Below are positions 1 to 5,522 of a stretch of 10,209 nt of DNA, in pieces; position 1 is the stretch's first letter, and each line of letters starts with the position of its first letter. The translations under genes and the position numbers were made by a program. Source of the DNA: an uncultured Eubacteriales bacterium. Its GTDB lineage: Bacteria; Bacillota_A; Clostridia; Oscillospirales; CAG-272. The stretch is taken from positions 1 through 10,209 of the forward strand of contig USKS01000030.1 in the NCBI GenBank assembly GCA_900555345.1, in the 5' to 3' direction. The notes under the pieces are model-generated. The model was not told where the DNA came from, did no database searches, and worked only from the letters and a program-made list of their open reading frames with translations.

Positions 1-63
1 GTAGTCCCTTCACGTCCTTTTTACTTACGTTCGGTAAGCTGACGACAAAGTTTGAAATGCTTT
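1..63. repeat. 63-bp direct repeat, copy A
   Basis: Copy A of a 63-bp unit that recurs at 114-176 with 59 of 63 bases identical; the differences are at unit positions 20, 22, 39 and 46. It carries a small inverted repeat, CTTAC-gttcg-GTAAG. The unit may extend left of the window, because copies B and C are both preceded by GGAAAA. Between copies A and B, at 69-84, lies a separate hairpin TTTCGG-aaag-CCGAAA. No convincing reading frame runs through the repeat: short frames differ between copies and soon meet stops. Its function is unknown. Confidence 0.85.
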
Positions 64-113
64 CCCAATTTCGGAAAGCCGAAACTCAACCGTCCGTGGC
101 TACTTACGGAAAA

Positions 114-176
114 GTAGTCCCTTCACGTCCTTCTCACTTACGTTCGGTAAGTTGACGATAAAGTTTGAAATGCTTT
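114..176. repeat. 63-bp direct repeat, copy B
   Basis: Second copy, starting 113 bp after copy A. Its inner inverted repeat is one pair longer, ACTTAC-gttcg-GTAAGT, because the C at unit position 39 of copy A is T here. That is consistent with a conserved hairpin but is only one change. The G-rich island begins about 30 bp downstream. Confidence 0.85.
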
Positions 177-524
177 GATAAAAACTAAGGTCTGCAGTTT
201 CAAAACCTCGACGGGAGACGGACGGATGCGGGCACGGGCGGTGCGAAGGCGAGCAGGTGTGGGTGGTTCGCGGTGATGGCGTGGGACGGCGCGGACGATG
301 TGTGCACGGCGGATGTGGACGCGGGCAATTCGTGCGAGCCTTGCGGCGGGTGATCGGCAAGCGCGTGGGACGGTGCGGGCGTGTGGGACGGAGCGGACAG
401 CGCGGAGCGCGGGGGATGTGTATGCGGCGGATGCGGGTGCGCGCAGCTGCAAATGAGCACGTCGGGCGGCGAGGGCGCGCGGACGGTGCAAAGGACACCG
501 GTATAAAGTTAAGCTCGGTTTAAG
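177..524. other. G-biased low-complexity non-coding island
   Basis: I see no real gene here. From about 210 to 490 the plus strand is very GC-rich and strongly G over C: bases 361-420 contain 35 G and 12 C. It is built from recurring short words. GTGGGACGG occurs at 281, 365 and 383, and GGCGGATG occurs twice. Frames stay open on both strands, but the predicted peptides are Arg/Pro/His-rich or Gly/Arg-rich, as expected when biased DNA lacks stop codons. No ribosome binding site stands before a plausible start. It could be a degenerate tandem repeat. Confidence 0.6.
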
Positions 525-580
525 GAAAAGCAGTCCTTTCACGTCCTTCGCACCCCGTTCGGCAAACTTGCGTCAAGTTT
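525..580. repeat. Diverged third copy of the 5' direct repeat
   Basis: The segment starts GGAAAAGCAGTCC and continues TTTCACGTCCTT, matching the GGAAAAGTAGTCCC / TTCACGTCCTT start of copy B. It then keeps the GTTCGG core and the closing AAGTTT but is otherwise diverged. It ends 14 bp before the -35 box of the GntR operon. Copies B and C therefore bracket the G-rich island, and copy C forms the upstream edge of the operon promoter. Confidence 0.65.
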
Positions 581-594
581 TTTTCAAAAAACAC

Positions 595-623
595 TTGACA
601 TACCGCTCGCGCTGTGTTACTGT
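595..623 (+). promoter_or_regulatory. Sigma-A-type promoter of the GntR/ABC operon
   Basis: A perfect -35 TTGACA (595-600), a 17-bp spacer and a -10 TACTGT (618-623) precede the GntR start. Transcription would begin near 630, inside the palindromic operator at 621-640. Confidence 0.8.
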
Positions 624-640
624 ATTATTACACTAATACA
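621..640. promoter_or_regulatory. Palindromic operator, likely for the GntR repressor
   Basis: TGTATTA (621-627) and TAATACA (634-640) form a perfect 7-bp inverted repeat with a 6-bp spacer. It overlaps the end of the -10 box and the expected transcription start, where a bound repressor would block initiation. YtrA-subfamily GntR regulators typically repress their own ABC-transporter operons through such sites. That this protein binds this site is inferred from position and family. Confidence 0.75.
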
Positions 641-653
641 GAGGAGGGATACA

Positions 654-1082
654 ATGCCGTGGGACTTTGACAAAGCGACTCCTGTTTACATGCAGATCGC
701 AAACGAGCTTCGCGGGCGCATCGTGCGCGGCACGTATGCCATTTCAAGTCAACTGCCCAGCGTGCGTGACCTTGCCATAGAAGCCTCCGTCAATCCCAAT
801 ACGGTGCAGCGGGCATATGCGAGCCTTGAGGACGAAGGGCTTATCGTCACAAAAGGCACTCTCGGCCGTTTCGTAACGGATGACGCCGAAAGCATAGGAT
901 CGGCGCGCAGGGAGATAGCTCTCGGCCTTGCCGCCGGATATTGCGGAAATATGCGAACATTGGGATATTCGACGGATGAGATATGCACGCTCACAAAAGA
1001 AGCGCTTGACACATCGGCGGGCATTGACGGCGAAGGCAGTTGGCGGACAGAAGCGACAGCCGGAATGCCGGACGGACAATAA
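654..1082 (+). CDS. YtrA-subfamily GntR transcriptional regulator
   Basis: A 142-residue DNA-binding repressor, the first gene of an operon with an ABC ATPase and permease. The start follows GAGGAGG (641-647) by 6 bp. Residues 10-75 form the GntR winged helix: PVYMQIANELRGRIV, then LPSVRDLA, the recognition helix around VNPNTVQRAYASLE (47-60), and the wing GLIVTKGTLGRFV. The C-terminal part is short (about 65 residues) and lacks the large FadR or UTRA effector domain, which defines the YtrA subgroup. LGYSTDEI (103-110) is typical of that tail. The last 20 residues are Gly/Thr/Ala-rich and run somewhat past the usual 120-130 residue length. The palindrome over the promoter suggests autorepression. 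YtrA regulators in other Bacillota respond to cell-wall-active stress; the inducer here is unknown. Confidence 0.93.
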   Translation: MPWDFDKATPVYMQIANELRGRIVRGTYAISSQLPSVRDLAIEASVNPNTVQRAYASLEDEGLIVTKGTLGRFVTDDAESIGSARREIALGLAAGYCGNMRTLGYSTDEICTLTKEALDTSAGIDGEGSWRTEATAGMPDGQ

Positions 1083-1106
1083 CGATCCTCAGAAAGCTAA
1101 AAAACG

Positions 1107-1142
1107 GCGCGCCGCGAAGCCGCTTCGGACTTTGCGCCGCGC
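1107..1142 (+). other. GC-rich intercistronic hairpin between gntR and the ABC gene
   Basis: Bases 1107-1119 pair with 1130-1142: 13 positions with one C-C mismatch and one G-T wobble, mostly G-C. The loop region contains a further CCG/CGG mini-stem (1120-1122 with 1126-1128). No T-run follows, so it is not a canonical terminator. It sits just upstream of the GAGAAAGG ribosome binding site of the ABC gene and could stabilise the downstream mRNA, mark a processing point or reduce translation. Confidence 0.6.
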
Positions 1143-1167
1143 AGAGAAAGGAACATATATCGAAATT

Positions 1168-1872
1168 ATGACAGACAACCCGATACTTGAATGCCGCGCG
1201 CTGACTAAAACTTACGGCTCAAACCGCGGACTTGACAATTTTACCGCAGCTCTGCCCAACGGCAAGAACATCGGTCTGCTGGGGCCTAACGGCAGCGGCA
1301 AAACAACGCTTATAAAGCTTTGCGCAGGGCTTCTTCGTCCCACAAGCGGAGAAATACTTGTGGACGGGATCCCCGTTGGGGCAGAGACCAAAGGTATGGT
1401 CTCATACCTTTCGGAGCGCCCCTGCCTTGACACATCCATGAGAGTGGAGAATGCGATAGAATTCTACCGCGACTTCTTCTCCGATTTCGACGAGGGCAGA
1501 GCGAGAAATATGCTTGAAAGCCTGCATGTTGACACATCCATGCGCATAAAAGAGCTCTCAAAGGGCAACAGAGAAAAGGTGCAGCTTGTAATGGTAATGT
1601 CCAGACGCGCAAAGCTGTATCTGCTTGACGAGCCTATCGGCGGCGTCGATCCCGCCACCCGCGACTACATTCTCAAAACGATCATTTCAAACTTCTGCGA
1701 GGACTCAACGGTGATCATATCCACCCATCTGATCGCCGATGTGGAAAACATCCTCGACGAGTTTATGTTTATTTCCGACGGCAAACTTACCCTGTACAAC
1801 AACTGCGACAACGTCCGCAGCGAGCTGGGCAAGAGCCTCGATACGCTGTTCAGGGAGGTATTCAGATGCTGA
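1168..1872 (+). CDS. ABC transporter ATP-binding protein (YtrB-like)
   Basis: A 234-residue cytoplasmic ATPase that should power the permease encoded next. Walker A is GPNGSGKTT (39-47), the signature is a variant LSKGN (130-134) instead of LSGGQ, Walker B is LYLLDEP (150-156), the D-loop is GGVDP and the switch histidine is H187 in ISTH. The Q-loop glutamine is not evident; the region reads YLSERPCLD (80-88), as I would expect for this YtrB/CcmA-like group. I chose ATG 1168 because homology begins here with the family-typical ILECRALTKTYG. The frame is open upstream to 928 but overlaps gntR. GAGAAAGG (1144-1151) is rather far, 16 bp before the ATG. The substrate is unknown; single-ATPase systems beside YtrA regulators often act in resistance or export. 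Confidence 0.92.
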   Translation: MTDNPILECRALTKTYGSNRGLDNFTAALPNGKNIGLLGPNGSGKTTLIKLCAGLLRPTSGEILVDGIPVGAETKGMVSYLSERPCLDTSMRVENAIEFYRDFFSDFDEGRARNMLESLHVDTSMRIKELSKGNREKVQLVMVMSRRAKLYLLDEPIGGVDPATRDYILKTIISNFCEDSTVIISTHLIADVENILDEFMFISDGKLTLYNNCDNVRSELGKSLDTLFREVFRC

Positions 1873-2717
1873 CAAAGCTTTTTAAATACGATTTCCGCGG
1901 CATCGGACGCATGCTGTTTCCGTTCACGCTGCTTGTCATTGCGGTCGCGGCGGTGGGCTGCGGAGCGATGATAGGTACAAAGTTTCTGTCCGACCTCAGC
2001 ATAGAAAGCACGGCTTCTCTCGCGCTGGGGACCGCGCTTGTTATGATAGCGGGGGCTGCGGCGCTGGGAGTTATCGCTTACGCGGTTCTGGCGTTTATCG
2101 CAATATTCGCCCGCTTTTACAAAAACTTCTTCACCGACGAGGGGTACCTCACGTTCACCCTGCCCGTTAAGACCCACCAGCTTATGTTCTCAAAGCTGTT
2201 CTCCGCAATAATCTGGGCGCTTATCTCCGGCACGGTAACGCTTTCGCTTTCGTTTTTGATGATGGGCACGGCGAGCACGCCGAAGGAAAAGCTCTTTACC
2301 GGTGAATTGTTCGCGTCCGCAGCGGAATTTATCAAGGTAGTATTCAACGGTGCGGAGCCGAAAATGGTGATCCCTACTCTGATATGCTTTGCGGCGCAGG
2401 GGCTCTGCACACTGTGCATGGTATTTCTCGCGATCACTCTGGGCGGCAACATTGCCAGAAGAGCAAAGGTATTTGCCTCCGTGGGCTTCTATTTTGCCCT
2501 CAGTTCCGCGGTCCAGACGGTCATGGTAGTCGCGACCGTCGTAGTTTCGACAGTGGCGGCAAAAGCGTCTTTCGGAAGACTGCTGCTTGACGGTATGCAG
2601 GCAGGCGACTGCTACGCGCTGCTGCTTTCGTCCATCGCAGCCGTATACGCGGCGGTGGCGGTCGTGGAGTTTATTATAACGAACTCCATTCTCAAAAAGC
2701 ATCTGAACCTTGCGTAA
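1866..2717 (+). CDS. ABC transporter permease, six membrane segments
   Basis: A 283-residue integral membrane protein, likely partner of the preceding ATPase. Its ATG overlaps the end of the ATPase gene by 7 bp, and a GGAGG lies inside that gene, so the two are probably translationally coupled. Hydrophobic segments lie at about 17-37, 55-83, 111-133, 168-193, 203-230 and 249-271. Between segments two and three is NFFTDEGYLTFTLPV (87-101), a cytoplasmic-side motif I associate with an uncharacterised permease group of Clostridia. There is no signal peptide or extracellular domain. Residues 140-165 form a short hydrophilic loop. The ATPase is single, so the working transporter may be a homodimer of this permease with two ATPases. 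Substrate not assignable from sequence. Confidence 0.85.
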   Translation: MLTKLFKYDFRGIGRMLFPFTLLVIAVAAVGCGAMIGTKFLSDLSIESTASLALGTALVMIAGAAALGVIAYAVLAFIAIFARFYKNFFTDEGYLTFTLPVKTHQLMFSKLFSAIIWALISGTVTLSLSFLMMGTASTPKEKLFTGELFASAAEFIKVVFNGAEPKMVIPTLICFAAQGLCTLCMVFLAITLGGNIARRAKVFASVGFYFALSSAVQTVMVVATVVVSTVAAKASFGRLLLDGMQAGDCYALLLSSIAAVYAAVAVVEFIITNSILKKHLNLA

Positions 2718-2817
2718 TAAAGAAAGCGGCGGCGCTTCCCATACATCACGAATACGGCATAGCACACGATACTGTGCCGACATGAGAAAAGCTCCGCCTG
2801 CAAGATGGGCTCCATAA
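2718..2817. other. Intergenic spacer, no gene seen
   Basis: This is the start of the 432-bp gap between the permease and murD, which are convergent. A weak AAGCG-gcgg-CGCTT hairpin lies just after the permease stop (about 2724-2737) without a T-run. The rest shows no feature I can support. The remainder of the gap holds the inverted repeat at 2818, the box/hairpin array at 2924 and the hairpin at 3098. Confidence 0.5.
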
Positions 2818-2854
2818 GGAAGAAGGCAGCACAAAATTTGTGCTGCCTTCTTCC
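2818..2854. terminator. Perfect 18-bp inverted repeat, probable bidirectional terminator
   Basis: Bases 2818-2835 are perfectly complementary to 2837-2854 around a single central A. A realistic hairpin would have about 16 pairs and a 5-nt loop. It lies 100 bp after the permease stop. The downstream tail on the plus strand is TATTATCC and on the minus strand TTATGG, so the U-tract is weak both ways. I call it a terminator from position and stem strength, but a non-terminator palindromic repeat remains possible. Confidence 0.55.
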
Positions 2855-2923
2855 TATTATCCTACAAAAATCCCTAAGGTCTTTTGGCGTCAAAATCCGA
2901 TGCTCGCCGTACCTATGAAAAAA

Positions 2924-3096
2924 GTGATATTTCGGGCTTTGCCCGAAGTGATATTTTCCTTTCGGAAAGTGATATGAAAGCCTTTCGGCTTTCGTGATAT
3001 TATATTTGCCGCCAAAGCTGCCGTAGGCAATATAACTATGCGAAGCATAATATCACTGCGAAGCAATAATATCACTCGCCGTCAGGCGAATATAAC
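2924..3096. repeat. Ordered array of GTGATATT / AATATCAC boxes alternating with mini-hairpins
   Basis: Forward boxes GTGATATT lie at 2924, 2948, 2969 (GTGATAT) and 2994; reverse-complement-type boxes lie at 3029 (AATATAAC), 3049 (AATATCAC), 3068 (AATATCAC) and 3089 (AATATAAC). Hairpins fill the gaps between forward boxes: TTCGGGC-ttt-GCCCGAA (2931-2947), TTTCC-tttc-GGAAA (2955-2968), GAAAGCC-tttc-GGCTTTC (2976-2993). Hairpins also fill the gaps between reverse boxes: TATGC-gaa-GCATA (3037-3049), TGC-gaa-GCA (3057-3065), TCGCC-gtca-GGCGA (3076-3089). The centre forms an apical hairpin, TATATTTGCC (3001-3010) against GGCAATATA (3026-3034), with one bulged T. Boxes can pair across the centre to give a stem interrupted by branched junctions. 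Two pairing registers are possible. Not CRISPR: spacers are palindromic and boxes are inverted. Function unknown. Confidence 0.85.
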
Positions 3097-3097
3097 T

Positions 3098-3126
3098 GAG
3101 GCGCACTCCCTTGCGGAGTGCGCCTC
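3098..3126 (-). terminator. Strong hairpin downstream of murD
   Basis: GAGGCGCACTCC (3098-3109) and GGAGTGCGCCTC (3115-3126) form a perfect 12-bp GC-rich stem with a 5-nt loop, 23 bp beyond the murD stop on the minus strand. The minus-strand tail AGTTATATT is only moderately U-rich. On the plus strand a T5 run (3137-3141) follows after a 10-bp gap. It is probably the murD terminator, and it also abuts the box array at 3096. Confidence 0.55.
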
Positions 3127-3149
3127 TCGGCGGAGCTTTTTCGGTATTT

Positions 3150-4562
3150 TCAAAGACTGTTTACTATCTCCGCAAAGCGGTCTCCGCGCTCTTCGAAGTT
3201 TGCAAAAGCGTCAAAGCTTGCGCAGGCGGGGGAAAGCAGTACCGCGTCCCCGGGATGCGCGCTGTGTGCCGCCGCAAGTACGGCTTCCGTAAAGTCCGGC
3301 TTTTCGATTATTTCGATGCCGGAGAACTTATAGTCCGGATGCGCCTCTATTGCGGCTTTTATCTTCTCCCGCGTCGCGCCTGTAAGAATGATTGTGCGCA
3401 CGTTTTTATCCTTTACAAGCGCCTCTGCCAAAGGCTCAAACGGCAGCTTTTTGTCATATCCGCCGCAGATTATGCGCACGGGGCCTTCAAGCGCCGAAAG
3501 CGCCGCCGCCGTCCGCGTGGGGGAGGAGTCAATGGAGCTGTTATAGTAGCGGACGCCGTCCTTTTCTCTGACAAGCTGCAGACGGTGGCGAACGCCGCCG
3601 AAGGTTTTTGCAACGCGCCGCACCGCTTCGTCGCCCGCAAACCCGAGCGTTGCCGCAACTGCGGTGCAGTAATTCTCCGCGTTGTGATCTCCCGGCAGGA
3701 GAATATCGCTGCGGTGCATGACCACGCGCTCCGTGCCGTTTGTATGGGCGATCATCGCACCGCCGTCAATAAACACGCCGCCGGCGCAGCCCTCAAGCGC
3801 ATCGTTTGGTATGCGGTGTCTTGAAAACCATATGACCGGCGCCCCGCACTGCTTTGCAAGTTCGCGGCAGACCTCGTCGTCATAGTTCAGCACCGCTTTT
3901 TTGCAGCCGCGGAGTATTCTCGCTTTTGCGGCGATATACTCATCCATGCCCGTGTGCCAGTTCAGGTGATTGGGAGTAACGTTCTTTATGACCGCAATGT
4001 CAACGGGGGCGCTGACCGTCATGAGCTGAAAGCTCGAAAGCTCGGCGCAGACAACGTCGCCGCTTTTCATGTCTCCTATGCGGTTCAGCAGCGGCTCGCC
4101 GATGTTGCCGCCGAGAAAAACGGTTCTGTTGGGCACACCCTCTTCTTTGACAATAAGAGAAATAAGCGTTGTGGTGGTGCTTTTTCCGTCGCTGCCGGTA
4201 ACGCCTATTACGGTGCAGGGGCAATTTTCGATAAATTCGTCCATCTCCGCCGTTATGACCGCGCCTGCCGCCGCAGCCTCGCGAAGCTCGGGTATATCGG
4301 GGCGAAATCCCGGGGAGCGGAAAATATAGTCCGCGCGCATGTGTTCAAGATAGCCTTCTCCCGAGACTATACGCACGCCGAGAGACAAAAGCTCCGCACC
4401 TCGCTCTCCCATCTCCGCCGCGGACTTTTTATCGCGCACTTCCACCTCGGCGCCCATGCCGCAGAGCATTTTCGCAAGCGGCATATTGGAAACGCCCGCG
4501 CCGAGAAGTATGCACTTTTTGCCGCTGAATTTTTTTGAAAGGTCAACGCTCAAATGATTCAC
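3150..4562 (-). CDS. murD: UDP-N-acetylmuramoyl-L-alanine--D-glutamate ligase
   Basis: A cytoplasmic Mur ligase that adds D-glutamate to UDP-MurNAc-L-alanine using ATP, in peptidoglycan precursor synthesis. The 470 residues cover all three domains: an N-terminal Rossmann-like UDP-binding part (GKKCILLGAGVSNMPLAK, 14-31), the ATPase P-loop GVTGSDGKST (120-129), AELSSFQL (173-180), NVTPNHLNWH (194-203), and K213 in YIAAKARIL, the position of the carbamylated lysine. The C-terminal domain has YNSSIDSSPTRT (340-351) and the MurD-specific LSPACASFDAFANFEERG (443-460). The start is GTG with only a weak purine-rich stretch before it; no other start lies upstream in frame before a stop. Length is slightly above the usual 440-455. 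Motifs differ in detail from E. coli, for example NSSIDS where E. coli has DSKATN. It stands alone, away from any visible dcw cluster. Confidence 0.95.
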   Translation of the reverse strand: MNHLSVDLSKKFSGKKCILLGAGVSNMPLAKMLCGMGAEVEVRDKKSAAEMGERGAELLSLGVRIVSGEGYLEHMRADYIFRSPGFRPDIPELREAAAAGAVITAEMDEFIENCPCTVIGVTGSDGKSTTTTLISLIVKEEGVPNRTVFLGGNIGEPLLNRIGDMKSGDVVCAELSSFQLMTVSAPVDIAVIKNVTPNHLNWHTGMDEYIAAKARILRGCKKAVLNYDDEVCRELAKQCGAPVIWFSRHRIPNDALEGCAGGVFIDGGAMIAHTNGTERVVMHRSDILLPGDHNAENYCTAVAATLGFAGDEAVRRVAKTFGGVRHRLQLVREKDGVRYYNSSIDSSPTRTAAALSALEGPVRIICGGYDKKLPFEPLAEALVKDKNVRTIILTGATREKIKAAIEAHPDYKFSGIEIIEKPDFTEAVLAAAHSAHPGDAVLLSPACASFDAFANFEERGDRFAEIVNSL

Positions 4563-4588
4563 CCGTTTTCTGTTTCGTACTTTCTTTA

Positions 4589-4594
4589 ATTATA
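4589..4594 (-). promoter_or_regulatory. Candidate -10 box for murD
   Basis: The minus strand reads TATAAT at 4594-4589, giving a leader of about 20 nt before the GTG start. No convincing -35 box lies 16-18 bp further upstream, where the DNA is GC-rich, so the promoter is weak or activator-dependent, or the box is fortuitous. Confidence 0.4.
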
Positions 4595-4821
4595 TTCCGC
4601 TGCCGCGCGCCCTGTTACCGTCGCTCGCAAGAGCCCGGGGCCGCGCCGACGGTCATTACCGCCGCGGCGCCTGCCGCCGCAACGCAAAAATGCCGCAAAG
4701 CCGCAAAATGATCATATGAAGCTCGCCTGCCGACGGCAGGTGCACCTCATCGGTCCGTCCGCCTTATAGCCGCAAGCGATGCCGATAGGTGTGCCGCGCC
4801 GTCCTGCGACGCGCAGCCGTG
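4595..4821. other. GC-rich intergenic spacer between murD and mscL
   Basis: I see no gene. The stretch contains a palindrome CCTGCCG-a-CGGCAGG (4726-4740), a repeated short word GCCGCAAA near 4692 and 4700, and GTGCCGCGCC at 4791, repeated inside the end of mscL. The palindrome lies about 80 bp beyond the mscL stop but has no U-tract on the minus strand, so I do not call it a terminator. Confidence 0.45.
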
Positions 4822-5352
4822 TTACTGTGCCGCGCCTTCCTCGTTTGCCGCGGCGTCGTTTGCCGCACCGTCCGCAGCCGTTTCCTCGGCGCTTTCCTCA
4901 CCGTTTTCCTCTTTCATCATATCGCGGATCTCGCGCAGAAGATCAAGCTCGGTCTCCTTGGCTTCTTCCTCTTCCTCAGCCTTTTCTTCCTCTTTTTTCT
5001 TCGTAAGGCTCTCTATCTTCTTCTCTGCGTTGGTTATAAGACGGAGAACAACGAATATGCACATGGCGATTATAAGAAAATCTATAACGGACTGTATGAA
5101 ATTGCCGTATGTAAGCGCAACCTTGCCGACCGTCTCGCCAGTCGCGGGGTCGACCGTGCCCGCGCGGAAAACGATCTCGAGTCCGGTAAGATCCATTTTG
5201 CCGATGGCAAGGCTTATGAGGGGAGTGATTATATCATTCACAAGAGATGTGACTATTTTGCCGAAGGCGCTGCCTATGATAACGCCGACAGCCATGTCAA
5301 CAACGTTGCCCTTCATGGCAAACGCCTTAAAATCGCTGAAAAACTTTTTCAT
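4822..5352 (-). CDS. mscL: Large-conductance mechanosensitive channel with acidic tail
   Basis: A 176-residue membrane channel that opens under membrane tension and vents solutes on osmotic downshock; family members are pentamers. The N-terminal part is classic MscL: FFSDFKAFAMKGNVVDMAVG (4-23), then VIIGSAFGKIVTSLVNDIITP lining the pore (TM1 about 17-44), a periplasmic loop (52-82) and TM2 FIQSVIDFLIIAMCIFVVLR (85-104). The cytoplasmic helix ends with the conserved TELDLLREIRDMM (134-146). The start at 5352 has AAGAAGG 7 bp upstream, starts at the conserved N-terminus, and lies downstream of the promoter at 5390-5418; the longer frame to 5481 would include that promoter. The protein is longer than the usual 130-150 residues because of a Lys/Glu run (118-133) and an acidic Ala/Glu/Asp tail (148-176). 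Confidence 0.96.
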   Translation of the reverse strand: MKKFFSDFKAFAMKGNVVDMAVGVIIGSAFGKIVTSLVNDIITPLISLAIGKMDLTGLEIVFRAGTVDPATGETVGKVALTYGNFIQSVIDFLIIAMCIFVVLRLITNAEKKIESLTKKKEEEKAEEEEEAKETELDLLREIRDMMKEENGEESAEETAADGAANDAAANEEGAAQ

Positions 5353-5389
5353 AAAAAAACCTTCTTTACTGAAATTATTATCTTTTTTC

Positions 5390-5418
5390 AGTATATCATA
5401 CGAAATGTTGCAATTCAA
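5390..5418 (-). promoter_or_regulatory. Extended -10 promoter of mscL
   Basis: On the minus strand the -35 is TTGAAT (5418-5413), the spacer is 17 bp and the -10 is TATACT (5395-5390), preceded by TGA, an extended -10. The leader to the ATG is about 30 nt. Confidence 0.8.
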
Positions 5419-5447
5419 GACAAAAATTGCCGTGCCGCAAGGCTCCC

Positions 5448-5476
5448 TTGAAAAAAACGGCGGTGTGTGATATAAT
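5448..5476 (+). promoter_or_regulatory. Near-consensus promoter of the Nif3-like gene
   Basis: TTGAAA (5448-5453), a 17-bp spacer and a perfect TATAAT (5471-5476) preceded by TGA. Its -35 box lies 29 bp from the -35 box of the divergent mscL promoter, so the two form a compact divergent pair. Confidence 0.87.
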
Positions 5477-5522
5477 TTCACCGTACAAAAGCGCGCGGCG
5501 CAGATATACGGAGGACTTCAAG

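Noticed and set aside
100..542. Long open frames on both strands over the G-rich island
   Set aside because: Peptides are Arg/Pro/His-rich or Gly/Arg-rich low-complexity, several frames are open at once, and no ribosome binding site precedes a start. This is the expected effect of base bias.
928..1167. Upstream extension of the ABC ATPase frame
   Set aside because: It overlaps the GntR gene in another frame, runs through the intercistronic hairpin and has no family similarity before residue ILECRALTK.
2866..2879. AAAAATCCCTAAGG resembling the right arm AAAAAGATCCCTAAG at 10186-10200
   Set aside because: Only nine contiguous bases are shared and the 2866 copy has no nearby complementary arm; could be chance or a relic of the same palindrome.
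2924..3096. CRISPR array
   Set aside because: Boxes are only 8 bp, appear in both orientations around a centre, and the intervening segments are themselves palindromes; no cas gene is present.
3111..4538. Plus-strand frames opposite murD
   Set aside because: They are antisense shadows of a clearly conserved gene with Cys/Arg-rich, family-less peptides.
4726..4740. Terminator after mscL
   Set aside because: The CCTGCCG-a-CGGCAGG palindrome has a one-base centre, lies about 80 bp past the stop and is followed by no U-tract on the minus strand.
5353..5481. Upstream extension of the mscL frame
   Set aside because: It includes the mscL -10 and -35 boxes and non-MscL sequence; the start at 5352 has a good ribosome binding site and the conserved N-terminus.
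5427..5522. Upstream extension of the Nif3-like frame
   Set aside because: It runs across the near-consensus promoter; GTG 5523 has a well-spaced GGAGG.
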